A DNA stretch of 64,000 nucleotides from positions 1,798,001-1,862,000 of the forward strand of contig NZ_QWDC01000001.1 in the NCBI RefSeq assembly GCF_003432115.1, read 5' to 3'. A program made the position numbers and the translations under genes. The notes beneath the pieces are model-generated. The model was not told the DNA's origin. It ran no database searches and was given only the letters and a program-made list of their open reading frames with translations. Positions 34,419-43,016 of this stretch are shown in pieces (positions within the stretch are counted from its first letter, which is position 1; the number at the start of each line of letters is the position of its first letter). Source of the stretch: Mucilaginibacter conchicola. Its GTDB lineage: Bacteria; Bacteroidota; Bacteroidia; Sphingobacteriales; Sphingobacteriaceae.

Positions 34419-34940
34419 TCAGTGCTTCTGTACTTCCTGCCTTACTTTCTGGATAACATCCTTCATTTTAGCAGTTATATTGTCTTTGTGTTTTTCTGTT
34501 AATTGCAGGTAGGCTTTGGCCTTTTCCCAGTTGCCTTTGCGCACGTTTATGTTAGCTACATGCACCAGCGCTGCTACGTGGTCATTAGCGTTACGGAGCG
34601 GATAAAGCGCGGCCAGTTCATAGTGTTGCTCGGCCTCGTCAAAATCCTGCTTCTGCAGACATACGCCACCGTATATGAACTCGTAAAAGCCACGGCGTTT
34701 TTTGCTCAGCATATCGGGCTTGTAAACCTGTTTCAGCAAGTCCTCGGCCTTTTCATATTCTTTGTTATGAAAAGCTTTTGCCGCCAAAACTATAGTGCCC
34801 TGCTTAAAATATCCATACACCAACGCTACGGCAAACATTAGGGCCGCCGCCGCTAACTGATACACCTGGTACTTAATGGCAACCGCCATCAGTATAACAA
34901 ACATCCCTATTACTAAAACCCTTGCCCTGTTTGTAAACAT
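34419..34940 (-). CDS. TPR membrane protein, HemY-like layout
   Basis: A 173-residue protein with two hydrophobic N-terminal segments (about 7-44) and a soluble part made of TPR-like helix pairs (AFHNKEYEKAEDLLKQVYKP, KQDFDEAEQHYELAALYPL, RKGNWEKAKAYLQLTEKH). E. coli HemY, in the hemCDXY operon, also has an inner-membrane anchor followed by TPRs. Homology is not shown; likeness in layout and genome position is. It lies ten bases after the response regulator gene and 89 bases before hemE, so it may help assemble or channel the pathway. Confidence 0.75.
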   Translation of the reverse strand: MFTNRARVLVIGMFVILMAVAIKYQVYQLAAAALMFAVALVYGYFKQGTIVLAAKAFHNKEYEKAEDLLKQVYKPDMLSKKRRGFYEFIYGGVCLQKQDFDEAEQHYELAALYPLRNANDHVAALVHVANINVRKGNWEKAKAYLQLTEKHKDNITAKMKDVIQKVRQEVQKH

Positions 34941-34949
34941 GCAGTACTG

Positions 34950-35654
34950 TTAGTGATTATCAGTAAACTTATAACCTACGCCACGGATAGAGTGGAAATA
35001 AACAGGATTTTTTGGATCCGGTTCAAAGTACTTACGGAACGTAAGGATAAAGTTATCAATAGTACGGGTTGACGGGTAAACGTCGTAGTTCCAAACGGTT
35101 TCCAGGATCTGCTCGCGCGATACAGCCTCGTTACGGCGCTCTATCAGCAGCTTCAGCAGCATGGTTTCCTTTTTGGTCAACGCAGTGATGCTGCCATCCT
35201 CGTTGATCAGTTCGAACGAGTTGAAATGGATGGTTTTATCGCCGATCTTGTAGCTGTTAAACTCTTTCAGGTCGTCGCCTTTAAGGCTGCGTTTGATAAG
35301 GTTGTTAACGCGCAATATCAGCTCTTCCAGGTTGAAAGGCTTGGTCAGATAATCGTCAGCACCTTTTTTAAGGCCTGAGATCTTGTCCTCATTTGTATTT
35401 TTAGCGGTAAGGAACATAATAGGCACCTCAGAGTTCTCCAGCCTGATGGTTTCAGCAACCACAAAGCCATCAATCTCGGGCATCATTACGTCCAGTATCA
35501 CCAGGTTAAAGCGCTCTTCTTTAAATATCTGAAGGGCTTTTTTACCGTTATTTGCTGTAGAAACTTTATAACCTTCCAGCTCAAGGTTTAGCTTAATGGC
35601 CTCTAACAAGTGCTCCTCGTCTTCGGCTAATAAAATTCTTTTTCTATTTGGCAT
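34950..35654 (-). CDS. OmpR/PhoB-family response regulator
   Basis: A 234-residue regulator with an N-terminal receiver domain (phospho-acceptor Asp55 in LVILDVMMPE, acidic pocket AEDEE, Lys in LTKPF) and a C-terminal winged helix (LLKLLIERRNEAVSREQILE, then RTIDNFILTFRKYF and RGVGYKF). MPNRKR (35654) is taken as the start; a Met three codons upstream is an alternative. It follows the histidine kinase gene by about 20 bases and precedes the TPR protein gene, so the pair is in the heme run and may regulate it. Confidence 0.93.
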   Translation of the reverse strand: MPNRKRILLAEDEEHLLEAIKLNLELEGYKVSTANNGKKALQIFKEERFNLVILDVMMPEIDGFVVAETIRLENSEVPIMFLTAKNTNEDKISGLKKGADDYLTKPFNLEELILRVNNLIKRSLKGDDLKEFNSYKIGDKTIHFNSFELINEDGSITALTKKETMLLKLLIERRNEAVSREQILETVWNYDVYPSTRTIDNFILTFRKYFEPDPKNPVYFHSIRGVGYKFTDNH

Positions 35655-35674
35655 GTGCTCCATTACATTTAGGT

Positions 35675-36544
35675 TTATGCAAAAACAACTTCAAAAATAC
35701 TACCGGCAGGGCGGTTATCTTTAACTTTAATACTTGCCTGGTGCTTATCTAATACCTCTTTAACAATGTATAAGCCCAAACCTGTACCTTTTGTATTACG
35801 TGTATCCTCGCTGCCTACACGATAGAACTTATCAAATATGCGATTTTTCTCCGTATCAGCTATCCCGATGCCATGGTCGGCTACCTGGAATATGATACGG
35901 TCTTCCTTCTCAAACAATTTCACCACCACCGTTTCGCACGGACTTGAATATTTTACAGCGTTCTCTATCAGGTTAGTTACAACCGATGTTAACGCAAATT
36001 TATCTCCTGTTATCTTTATTTTAGGCTCAATCTCTGCCGCTATGATCTGCTGGTTGCAATCGCACTTGCTTATCTGCAGGCGGTTAACAATGCTATCAAC
36101 CAATACAGATAGATTGAACTCGGCTTTAGGGAAACTGTACGAACGGTTATCAATTTTAGCCGCCAGCAGCATGTTTTCCACCATATCATCCAAACGCTCA
36201 ACATCCAACAACGATTTATCAATAAAGTTGAGGATCTGCTCTTTGTTAAGGTCGCGTTTCTGGATGGTTTGCAGTAATATTTTTATGGACGCCAGCGGCG
36301 ATTTAAGCTCATGCGTTACCGAAAGCAAAAAGTTCTTCTGCTGCTCGCGCAGGCGGGATTCTTTATTCAACGATTTATGCAGGAAATAAGCACCTACTAA
36401 AAATACCATCACGAACATCATGCCCTCGCCCATTATCATTCCCTTACGGGCCGGGTTAAGCACCACCAGCATGTAGCCCCACCATATCAGCTCCGCAACC
36501 GCGTAGATGATGATGGCATAAAATATTACAAGTGTCTTTTTCAT
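35675..36544 (-). CDS. sensor histidine kinase
   Basis: A 289-residue kinase with two membrane segments (about 5-30 and 41-58) separated by only about ten residues, so it has almost no periplasmic sensor. The dimerisation/phosphorylation motif is SVTHELKSPLAS (His78), followed by N-box NLIENAVKYS, G1 DHGIGI, F-box FDKFYRV and G2 GTGLGLYIV. With so small an outer loop it probably senses a signal in the membrane or from the cytoplasm. It pairs with the adjacent response regulator. Confidence 0.92.
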   Translation of the reverse strand: MKKTLVIFYAIIIYAVAELIWWGYMLVVLNPARKGMIMGEGMMFVMVFLVGAYFLHKSLNKESRLREQQKNFLLSVTHELKSPLASIKILLQTIQKRDLNKEQILNFIDKSLLDVERLDDMVENMLLAAKIDNRSYSFPKAEFNLSVLVDSIVNRLQISKCDCNQQIIAAEIEPKIKITGDKFALTSVVTNLIENAVKYSSPCETVVVKLFEKEDRIIFQVADHGIGIADTEKNRIFDKFYRVGSEDTRNTKGTGLGLYIVKEVLDKHQASIKVKDNRPAGSIFEVVFA

Positions 36545-36551
36545 TTGTTAC

Positions 36552-36611
36552 CAGTTGGCAGTTTTCAGTTCACAGTTGGCAGCTTATTACAGTTGCGCAT
36601 TCTGCCAACTG
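36552..36611. repeat. CAGTTGGCAG-type hairpin repeat (hemL-kinase gap)
   Basis: CAGTTGGCAG occurs directly repeated at 36552-36561 and 36573-36582 and inverted as CTGCCAACTG at 36602-36611. Further partial copies (CAGTTTTCAG, AACTGCAAAC) fill the space. The element occupies most of the gap between hemL and the kinase gene. Confidence 0.65.
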
Positions 36612-36629
36612 CAAACCATTAACTGCAAA

Positions 36630-37937
36630 CTACTTAAATACTATATCAAGGCTATCAAATATAGCTGTTTTTGTTGTTTCTAAATCGGCGTTTGTGTGGG
36701 CCGATGATATAAAGCCTACTTCGTAACCTGACGGGCCCATGTAGATGCCACGGTTAAGCAATTCGCGGTGCATTTCTTTAAATTTCACCATGCTGGCCGG
36801 GTCTATTTGTTCTGCAGTACTGATGCGTTCCTGCTCGGTGAATGCAAACCAGAAGATAGAACCGATAGTGAACAATTTTACCGGGTAACCTTTACCATCA
36901 ACAAAGTCCTGGATATCTTTTACGAAGGCTGCGGTCTTGTTGTTCAGTTCCTGATAGAAGCCGGGTTTTAACAGTTCACTTAGTTGTGCGATACCTGCTG
37001 CCATAGCCACCGGATTGCCCGACAATGTACCTGCCTGGTAAACCGAACCTACCGGCGAAATATGATCCATCACCTCGGCCGATGCACCGTAAGCGCCAAC
37101 TGGTAAACCACCGCCGATAATTTTACCATAGGTGATAATATCCGGCTGGATGCCGTAATGTGCAGCAGCACCTTCAAAACCTACACGGAAGCCTGAGATC
37201 ACCTCATCAAATATCAGCATGGTACCATTCTGGGTACAGATGTCGCGCAGGTATTGCAGGTATTCCTGGCTTTGTAAAAGCAAACCGTTATTAGCAGGGA
37301 TAGGCTCAATGATCACCGCAGCAATCTCGCCCTTGAACTCGGCAAATGCACCTTCTAACGCTTTGGTGTCATCCAATGCCACAACGATAGTCTCATTAGC
37401 AAATGCATTTGGCACACCTGCAGATGAGGTTTCGCCAAAGGTTACTAAACCCGAGCCTGCTTTAACCAGCAAGCTATCTGAGTGGCCGTGGTAGCAACCC
37501 TCAAACTTTAAGATCTTATCTCGTTTGGTATAGCCGCGGGCCAACCTTATGGCCGACATTACCGCCTCGGTGCCCGAGCTTACAAAACGGATCTTCTCAA
37601 TAAATTTATTGTTGCTCAGTATCAGCTCTGCCAACTCGTTCTCCAGCGCTGTAGGCGCACCGAATGACATGCCTTTCTGCATCACCTCAGTAACCTTCTC
37701 GCGAACTGCCGGGTTGTTATGGCCCAAAATAAGCGGCCCCCATGAGCAGCAAAAGTCGATAAATTCATTACCATCGGCGTCCCAGATGTGGCTGCCGTCG
37801 CCTTTTTCAATAAAAAGCGGGGTACCGTAAACAGATTTAAATGCCCGCACCGGTGAGTTAACCCCACCCGGGAAATAGGTTTTCGCTTTCTCGTACAGTT
37901 CGGCAGATCTTGTTCTGCTGATATCAGGTTTGCTCAT
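36630..37937 (-). CDS. hemL: glutamate-1-semialdehyde 2,1-aminomutase
   Basis: A 435-residue PLP enzyme that converts glutamate-1-semialdehyde to 5-aminolevulinate, the second C5-pathway step after HemA. Signatures seen: PGGVNSPVRAF, SSGTEAVMSAIRLARG, and the PLP-lysine region TYGKIIGGGLPVGAYG with Lys near residue 265. Met at 37937 (MSKPDISR) is the true start; the upstream in-frame ATG at 37958 lies inside the repeat 37952-38046. Length is normal. Confidence 0.96.
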   Translation of the reverse strand: MSKPDISRTRSAELYEKAKTYFPGGVNSPVRAFKSVYGTPLFIEKGDGSHIWDADGNEFIDFCCSWGPLILGHNNPAVREKVTEVMQKGMSFGAPTALENELAELILSNNKFIEKIRFVSSGTEAVMSAIRLARGYTKRDKILKFEGCYHGHSDSLLVKAGSGLVTFGETSSAGVPNAFANETIVVALDDTKALEGAFAEFKGEIAAVIIEPIPANNGLLLQSQEYLQYLRDICTQNGTMLIFDEVISGFRVGFEGAAAHYGIQPDIITYGKIIGGGLPVGAYGASAEVMDHISPVGSVYQAGTLSGNPVAMAAGIAQLSELLKPGFYQELNNKTAAFVKDIQDFVDGKGYPVKLFTIGSIFWFAFTEQERISTAEQIDPASMVKFKEMHRELLNRGIYMGPSGYEVGFISSAHTNADLETTKTAIFDSLDIVFK

Positions 37938-37951
37938 TTTATATTTTTCGT

Positions 37952-38046
37952 GCGTCATTGCGAGCGTTAGCGTGGCAATCCCCGACTTACAGAGCGGCTC
38001 TGTATACCGGGGATTGCCACGTCGCTGTCGCTCCTCGCAATGACGC
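37952..38046. repeat. GCGTCATTGCGAG inverted-repeat element (hemB-hemL gap)
   Basis: GCGTCATTGCGAG (37952-37964) and TGGCAATCCCCG on the left face CGGGGATTGCCA and CTCGCAATGACGC (ending 38046) on the right, with a small inner hairpin ACAGAG/CTCTGT. The arms are unequal because the right arm has an insert rich in GCGAC. This CATTGCGAG...GCAATCCC type is known as a dispersed intergenic element in many bacteria. It contains a spurious in-frame ATG for hemL. Confidence 0.75.
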
Positions 38047-38070
38047 GTTGTATTAGTTCTTAATTCTACC

Positions 38071-39042
38071 TTACAGCCACTTATTCTCCAACACCTCTTT
38101 AGCGTGATAGGTCAGTATCGCGCTGGCACCTGCACGGCGAAGGCTCATGAGCACTTCGGTGATGGCACGTTGATCGTTCAGCCAACCCTTTTGTATGGCC
38201 GCTTTTATCATCGCGTACTCGCCGCTTACGTTGTAGGCTGCGATAGGCAATTGGGTGTTATCTTTTAAAAGTTTTATTACATCCAGATAAGGCAAACCAG
38301 GTTTTACCATCAGGAAATCGGCACCTTCAGCTTCGTCCAAACGGGCCTCGATCAAAGCTTCCTGCTGATTGGCCGGGTTCATCTGGTAGGTCTTTTTATC
38401 GCCAAATTTGGGGGCTGAGTTTAACGCATCCCTGAACGGGCCATAGAACGCACTCGCATATTTTGCCGAGTACGACATGATAGATACGTTGGTAAAGCCA
38501 TTATCATCCAGTACCCGGCGAATGTAGCCTACCCTGCCATCCATCATATCTGACGGGGCAATAATATCGGCACCGCTTTGCGCGTGGGCCAGGGCCATTT
38601 TGCCTAACACTTCAAGCGTAGCATCATTCAAGATCTCACCGTTCTCAACAATACCATCGTGGCCGTCGCTGCTGTAAGGATCCATGGCTACATCAGTTAT
38701 TACGCAAGCTTCTGGAAACTCCTTTTTTACCGCACGGATAGCACGTAGGTACAAGCTCTCATCGCGGTGACTTTCAGTAGCGTATTTATCTTTAAGCGCC
38801 TCGTCAATATTCGGGAACAGGTCGAAAGAATTTAAACCCAATTTAAGGCAGCTTTCTACCTCGCGCAGCAGATTATCAATAGAGTACCTGAAAATGCCCG
38901 GCATTGAAGCCACCTCGGTTTTCTGGTTCTCGCCCTCAACAATAAACAGCGGAAATATCAAATTGGCCGCACTAACATGAGTTTCCTGAACCATCTGGCG
39001 GATAACTTCACTCTTGCGGTTTCTTCTTGGTCGTTGTAACAT
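38071..39042 (-). CDS. hemB: delta-aminolevulinic acid dehydratase (porphobilinogen synthase)
   Basis: A 323-residue enzyme that joins two 5-aminolevulinates into porphobilinogen. The two Schiff-base lysines are in YSAKYASAFYGPFRD (about 197) and FLMVKPGLPYLD (about 249). The metal-site segment reads DVAMDPYSSDGHDG, with Asp in place of the zinc cysteines, so the enzyme is of the magnesium/potassium type. Length is normal. It precedes hemL, separated by a repeat element, and follows the hemC-hemD fusion. Confidence 0.97.
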   Translation of the reverse strand: MLQRPRRNRKSEVIRQMVQETHVSAANLIFPLFIVEGENQKTEVASMPGIFRYSIDNLLREVESCLKLGLNSFDLFPNIDEALKDKYATESHRDESLYLRAIRAVKKEFPEACVITDVAMDPYSSDGHDGIVENGEILNDATLEVLGKMALAHAQSGADIIAPSDMMDGRVGYIRRVLDDNGFTNVSIMSYSAKYASAFYGPFRDALNSAPKFGDKKTYQMNPANQQEALIEARLDEAEGADFLMVKPGLPYLDVIKLLKDNTQLPIAAYNVSGEYAMIKAAIQKGWLNDQRAITEVLMSLRRAGASAILTYHAKEVLENKWL

Positions 39043-39052
39043 AAGCTAATAG

Positions 39053-39151
39053 TTCATGGTTGATGGTTCATAGTAAACCAGCAACCCAACATTAATACAG
39101 GCCATAATAAGCTCGATAAATCACCATGATCTATGAACCATCAACTATGAA
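39053..39151. repeat. GATGGTTCATAG-type inverted repeat (hemC-hemB gap)
   Basis: The left arm 39053-39073 (TTCATGGTTGATGG then TTCATAG) and the right arm 39131-39151 are inverted copies matching at 20 of 21 bases, with a 57-base loop. The arms are built from the word GGTTCATAGTTGAT. It fills nearly the whole gap and has no terminator T-run. Confidence 0.7.
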
Positions 39152-39153
39152 CC

Positions 39154-40728
39154 TTAAATCCCAAACACTGCCTCAGCTAAACCTACCTCGTCTGGCGAGA
39201 ATGGCAATACGTATTTTACACCCATCTCTTCAAACTTTTTACCGGTTGATTTACCTATGGCTATTACTTTTTGTCCGGGCTCAAGCAGGTTGTCGGCAAA
39301 ATAAGCATCAACGTTACTTGGGCTGGTAAATATCATTACATCTGCGCCGCTTGGTTCTACGTCTTCTTCTAAAACAGTTTCATAAACGGGCAGGTCAATT
39401 ATCTTGGTCTCAGTAGAAAGGCCTTGATGAATGCTCCTCATCGGATTATCCGCGCCCGGGAACAATACTGTAGTACCGTTTGCCAGTGCGGCAAAATCAG
39501 CAGCTACATCAGCGGTATCGGTACTCTCTCCTACAAAGTCAGCAAAGTGACCGTTACGGCGCAGCATATCCTCACTACCGGCACCCATAACCCCAAATTT
39601 CACCTTTTTAGGGAACTGTGGCGATAGTTTAAAGAAGTACTCAACGGCGTTTTTGCTGGTGAAAAACACCCAGTCGATGTTCTTCAGAATGTAAGAATCG
39701 AAACGGGTAATTACCGGTACAGTACGGATCAGCGAGCGGTCTTCAATAGAGATCTTGTGCTTCTCCAGCGCACGGCGGAAATAGCTTGTAGCCGATATAT
39801 CTCTCGAGATAAATACTTTAGACGGGAACTTCCTGTCCTTAGCGAATTTGCTCAGGATGCGATCGATAACGCCATCCAAAGTTGGTGTCTCGATGAACAA
39901 CCTGTCCGGAAACTCATCCTCATCATCAGATTTTGAGGTGAACACCTGGAACTGACCATTCTCTTTACGGCAGTAAACCCCCAATGGCAGGTGACAGCCA
40001 CCGCCGAATTGCTTTAATACTCCACGCTCTAATGAAAGCTGCTCAGCAACTTCAGGGTGATGCAGTTCCTGCAGGGCATCAAATAAGATCTGGTTATTGT
40101 CGCGGATCTGGATAGCCAGTACACCTTGTGCCGGTGCAGGGATAAATTCAGTTGGGGTCAATTCCTCAACGTGAAACTCACTCAGATCGATACCTAAACG
40201 ACTAACACCAGCTTTGGCCAACATAATGGCATCGTATTTCTCGTCGCGCAGTTTGCCTATGCGGGTAGGTACGTTACCACGCAGGTCTTCTATCTCCAGG
40301 TCGGGGCGCAGTGCCAATAATTGAGCTTTGCGGCGGTTTGATGAAGTGCCCACAATGCCACCGTATTTAACCGACAGCTTTTGGCGTACATCAACACAAT
40401 CCTTCAATATCAGCAACAGTTCAGCCGGGTCTTCCCGTTCTGAAACTGCTGCGATGATGAGTCCCGGCGGATTTTCTGTAGGCAGGTCCTTGTGCGAGTG
40501 CACGGCAATATCTATAGTACCTGCCAGTAATTCTTCTTCTAACTCTTTGGTAAAAAAGCCTTTGCCTTCCAGTTTATCCAGGCTGAGGTTAAGGATACGA
40601 TCGCCCTGGGTTTTGATGATCTTGAGCTCTGCAGGGATGTGCAGTGCCGCAAGTTGATCCTTAACAAAATTTGCCTGCCATAATGCAAGCTCGCTTCCGC
40701 GTGTGCCGATAATTACTGTTCTGTCCAA
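39154..40728 (-). CDS. hemC: fused hydroxymethylbilane synthase / uroporphyrinogen-III synthase
   Basis: A 524-residue two-domain protein. The first part (about 1-300) is HemC: IIGTRGSELALWQANFV, the catalytic Asp in AVHSHKDLP, and the dipyrromethane-cofactor Cys in KQFGGGCHLPLGVY. The second part (about 305-524) is HemD: WVFFTSKNAVEYFF, FGVMGAGSE, VLFPGADNP, MIFTSPSNVDAYF and VIAIGKSTGKKFEEMG. The fusion would make hydroxymethylbilane and close it to uroporphyrinogen III, protecting the unstable intermediate. It is intact, with no frameshift at the junction. A good promoter box lies upstream. Confidence 0.93.
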   Translation of the reverse strand: MDRTVIIGTRGSELALWQANFVKDQLAALHIPAELKIIKTQGDRILNLSLDKLEGKGFFTKELEEELLAGTIDIAVHSHKDLPTENPPGLIIAAVSEREDPAELLLILKDCVDVRQKLSVKYGGIVGTSSNRRKAQLLALRPDLEIEDLRGNVPTRIGKLRDEKYDAIMLAKAGVSRLGIDLSEFHVEELTPTEFIPAPAQGVLAIQIRDNNQILFDALQELHHPEVAEQLSLERGVLKQFGGGCHLPLGVYCRKENGQFQVFTSKSDDEDEFPDRLFIETPTLDGVIDRILSKFAKDRKFPSKVFISRDISATSYFRRALEKHKISIEDRSLIRTVPVITRFDSYILKNIDWVFFTSKNAVEYFFKLSPQFPKKVKFGVMGAGSEDMLRRNGHFADFVGESTDTADVAADFAALANGTTVLFPGADNPMRSIHQGLSTETKIIDLPVYETVLEEDVEPSGADVMIFTSPSNVDAYFADNLLEPGQKVIAIGKSTGKKFEEMGVKYVLPFSPDEVGLAEAVFGI

Positions 40729-40749
40729 AAGGTTAAATTTTTACAAGTG

Positions 40750-40757
40750 CAAATTTA
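40750..40757 (-). promoter_or_regulatory. putative promoter -7 box of the hemCD-hemB-hemL run
   Basis: TAAATTTG on the minus strand (40757-40750) matches TANNTTTG; transcription would start about 15 bases before the hemCD ATG at 40728. I see no good TTG box at the right distance, so this is tentative. Confidence 0.35.
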
Positions 40758-40899
40758 ATTTTTTAAAGGCAGTAATTAAGTATTAAATAAGGATATGAGA
40801 GTGGGCTGACTGTTAGCATAGTTAAACTTTGTTAAAAGCTTAACTCATTTGTTAGCCGGTGCAATTATTCAGTTATCTTTAATTAAACCATTGCCTGCC

Positions 40900-41760
40900 A
40901 TGAACCTAAAACGCGTATTCATTATTACACTTTTTATAGCCTTTGTTTCCTGCCAAAACAAAAAGAGCGGCAACGCGCTGCCACCGGTAAACAACAAGGG
41001 TGTGAATATAGCTTACACTGATAGTAGTGAAGGCGATACTACCTTACTATTTGTACACGGCTGGTGCATCAACAAAAGTTACTGGCAGGATCAGGTTAAA
41101 TACTTCAGTAAGAATTACAGGGTCATCACTATCGATCTGCCTGGTTATGGGCAATCAGGAAAGAACCGGACTGAGTTTGACAGCAAAGCTTATGCAGGAG
41201 ATGTAAAAGCTGTAGTTAACCAATTAAAGTTAAGCAACGTTATCCTGATAGGTCACTCTATGGCAGGTGATATTGTACTAAAGGCGGCTTTAGAGAATCA
41301 AAAGGTTATAGGGATAATTGGGATAGATAACTTTAAATCGGTAGGTGTTGCGCCTGCAAATCCGGCGCAAGCCAAAAAGGAATTTGCAGAGGCAATAGCT
41401 TTAATGAAGAAGAACTTTAAAGCAGTTGCTTTAAAATATTTTAACGAACAGCTATTCTATAAAACAACAAGCGAAGCGATTAAAAAGAGAATTATAAACG
41501 ATGTTACCCATGCCGATACCGTTATAGCTGTGAAAAACATGGAAGACGATTGGCCGGATGAGGCTGTACTGCTTAAACAACTCAACAAAAAGCTTTACCT
41601 ACTAAACAGCGACTATGACCCAACTAATGAATCGGGATTAAAAGCAAAACATTTGCCTTATGACCTCACTTACATACACGCAACAGGCCATTTTCCGATG
41701 ATTGAAAAACCAGACGAGTTTAATAAACTATTATCGGGAATTTTAAAGAGATTTAAGTAG
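40900..41760 (+). CDS. alpha/beta-hydrolase lipoprotein
   Basis: A 286-residue predicted lipoprotein (MNLKRVFIITLFIAFVSC, lipid Cys18) with an alpha/beta-hydrolase fold: oxyanion segment LFVHGWCINKSYW, nucleophile elbow GHSMAGD, and the C-terminal HATGHFPMIEKP with the catalytic His. The ATG at 40900 places the signal peptide at the N-terminus. It lies on the plus strand between hemA and hemCD, which both run on the minus strand, so it interrupts the heme run and is not part of that transcript. Substrate unknown. Confidence 0.85.
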   Translation: MNLKRVFIITLFIAFVSCQNKKSGNALPPVNNKGVNIAYTDSSEGDTTLLFVHGWCINKSYWQDQVKYFSKNYRVITIDLPGYGQSGKNRTEFDSKAYAGDVKAVVNQLKLSNVILIGHSMAGDIVLKAALENQKVIGIIGIDNFKSVGVAPANPAQAKKEFAEAIALMKKNFKAVALKYFNEQLFYKTTSEAIKKRIINDVTHADTVIAVKNMEDDWPDEAVLLKQLNKKLYLLNSDYDPTNESGLKAKHLPYDLTYIHATGHFPMIEKPDEFNKLLSGILKRFK

Positions 41761-41770
41761 AGTTCCTCGC

Positions 41771-42994
41771 TTAGTTATTGATCAATATATCCTTAGCCAT
41801 TATCATGGGCACGCTGATATATTTTTTCTCCATATAGTTGATCACTTTCTCCAGGATAGCGCGAGATTCTTCGTCGAGACTTTGTACCTCATCGGCAAAC
41901 ACCGTGTTCATTGCATTGCTGCGGATCTCTTTGATCTTCTCGGGCACTTGGCGCATGGCCAGCTCAACTTTGCGTTGTTTAAGCATCACAAAATATTCGG
42001 TAATATTTTGCTCTATGATGGCTTCTGCATGTACCAGTTCCTGGTAACGCTCTTGCAGGTTCTTTTTGGCAACTTCATTAAGTGAGTGCACTTCAATGAA
42101 GTTAACATCAAACTGCTCTAATACCTCAGGTGCGGTATCGTTAGGGATGGCAAGGTCAACAATAGTTTTCTTACCGGTTTCGCCGTTAAGTAGCGAGGTA
42201 TAAATTTCAGGAGTGATGATTGGCTCAACTGCAGATGTGCAGGTGATGATAGCATCAAAGCCTTTTTTGTAGTTAGCAAGATCAGCCAATTGGTATGCCT
42301 CACCATTAAGATCGGCAGCTAATTGCTCAGCTTTCTCCAGCGTACGGTTAAATACCGCAAAGTTGCTAAACTTATGCTTTTGCAGGTATTTAGATATGTT
42401 GCGGTTGGTTTCGCCGGCACCGATAATAAGCACACGGGCATTTGAGCAAAGCTTAAGGTCTTTTAGTTTACGATAAGCTAATGAAACTACCGAAATTGGA
42501 TTTTTAGAGATATTGGTATGCGTGTAAACCTCTTTAGCTGCCTTTACCACGCACTCCATCACCAGGCGCAGTTTATCGCCGGTAAGGCCTTCTTCGCGGC
42601 AATCATCATAAGCTTTGCGCAGCTGGGCCAAAATTTCTTTCTCGCCAACAACCAAACTTTCTAGTGAACATGAGGTACGCAGCAAATGATTTAAAGCTTC
42701 TTTGCCCTCAAAGATATTAGCAGCATCAATAAAGGTTTTGGTAGAATTTGGACAAAGCCCGATACGCATTTCTGAAATGAAAGCCTCGGCAAATTCCCTG
42801 TTAACTTCTGCTGCTGTAGAAAAAACAAACTCCACACGGTTACAAGTAGATAGATAGAAAATCTCGTCGATACCGAAATGCGCTTTTACCGCCCTGAGTT
42901 TATCGGTAAGGTTCTCCTGGCAGATAACCAATTTACCGAGTTCTTTCAGTTCGATCTGTTTATGTGTAAACGCAATAACTTTAAGATACTTCAA
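41771..42994 (-). CDS. hemA: glutamyl-tRNA reductase
   Basis: A 407-residue enzyme that reduces glutamyl-tRNA to glutamate-1-semialdehyde, the first and regulated C5-pathway step. The catalytic Cys51 lies in LSTCNRVEF; the N-terminal substrate domain is followed by ESLVVGEKEILAQLRKAY, the NADPH domain (VLIIGAGETNRNI) and the C-terminal dimerisation helices. Length is normal. It is upstream of the rest of the heme genes but separated from them by the plus-strand hydrolase gene, so it has its own promoter (43017-43050). Confidence 0.96.
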   Translation of the reverse strand: MKYLKVIAFTHKQIELKELGKLVICQENLTDKLRAVKAHFGIDEIFYLSTCNRVEFVFSTAAEVNREFAEAFISEMRIGLCPNSTKTFIDAANIFEGKEALNHLLRTSCSLESLVVGEKEILAQLRKAYDDCREEGLTGDKLRLVMECVVKAAKEVYTHTNISKNPISVVSLAYRKLKDLKLCSNARVLIIGAGETNRNISKYLQKHKFSNFAVFNRTLEKAEQLAADLNGEAYQLADLANYKKGFDAIITCTSAVEPIITPEIYTSLLNGETGKKTIVDLAIPNDTAPEVLEQFDVNFIEVHSLNEVAKKNLQERYQELVHAEAIIEQNITEYFVMLKQRKVELAMRQVPEKIKEIRSNAMNTVFADEVQSLDEESRAILEKVINYMEKKYISVPMIMAKDILINN

Positions 42995-43016
42995 AGTAGT
43001 TTATTTTTTAACCCAA

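Noticed and set aside
35838..36389. 183-residue open frame on the plus strand
   Set aside because: Antisense of the histidine kinase gene, whose H, N, G1 and G2 boxes are intact.
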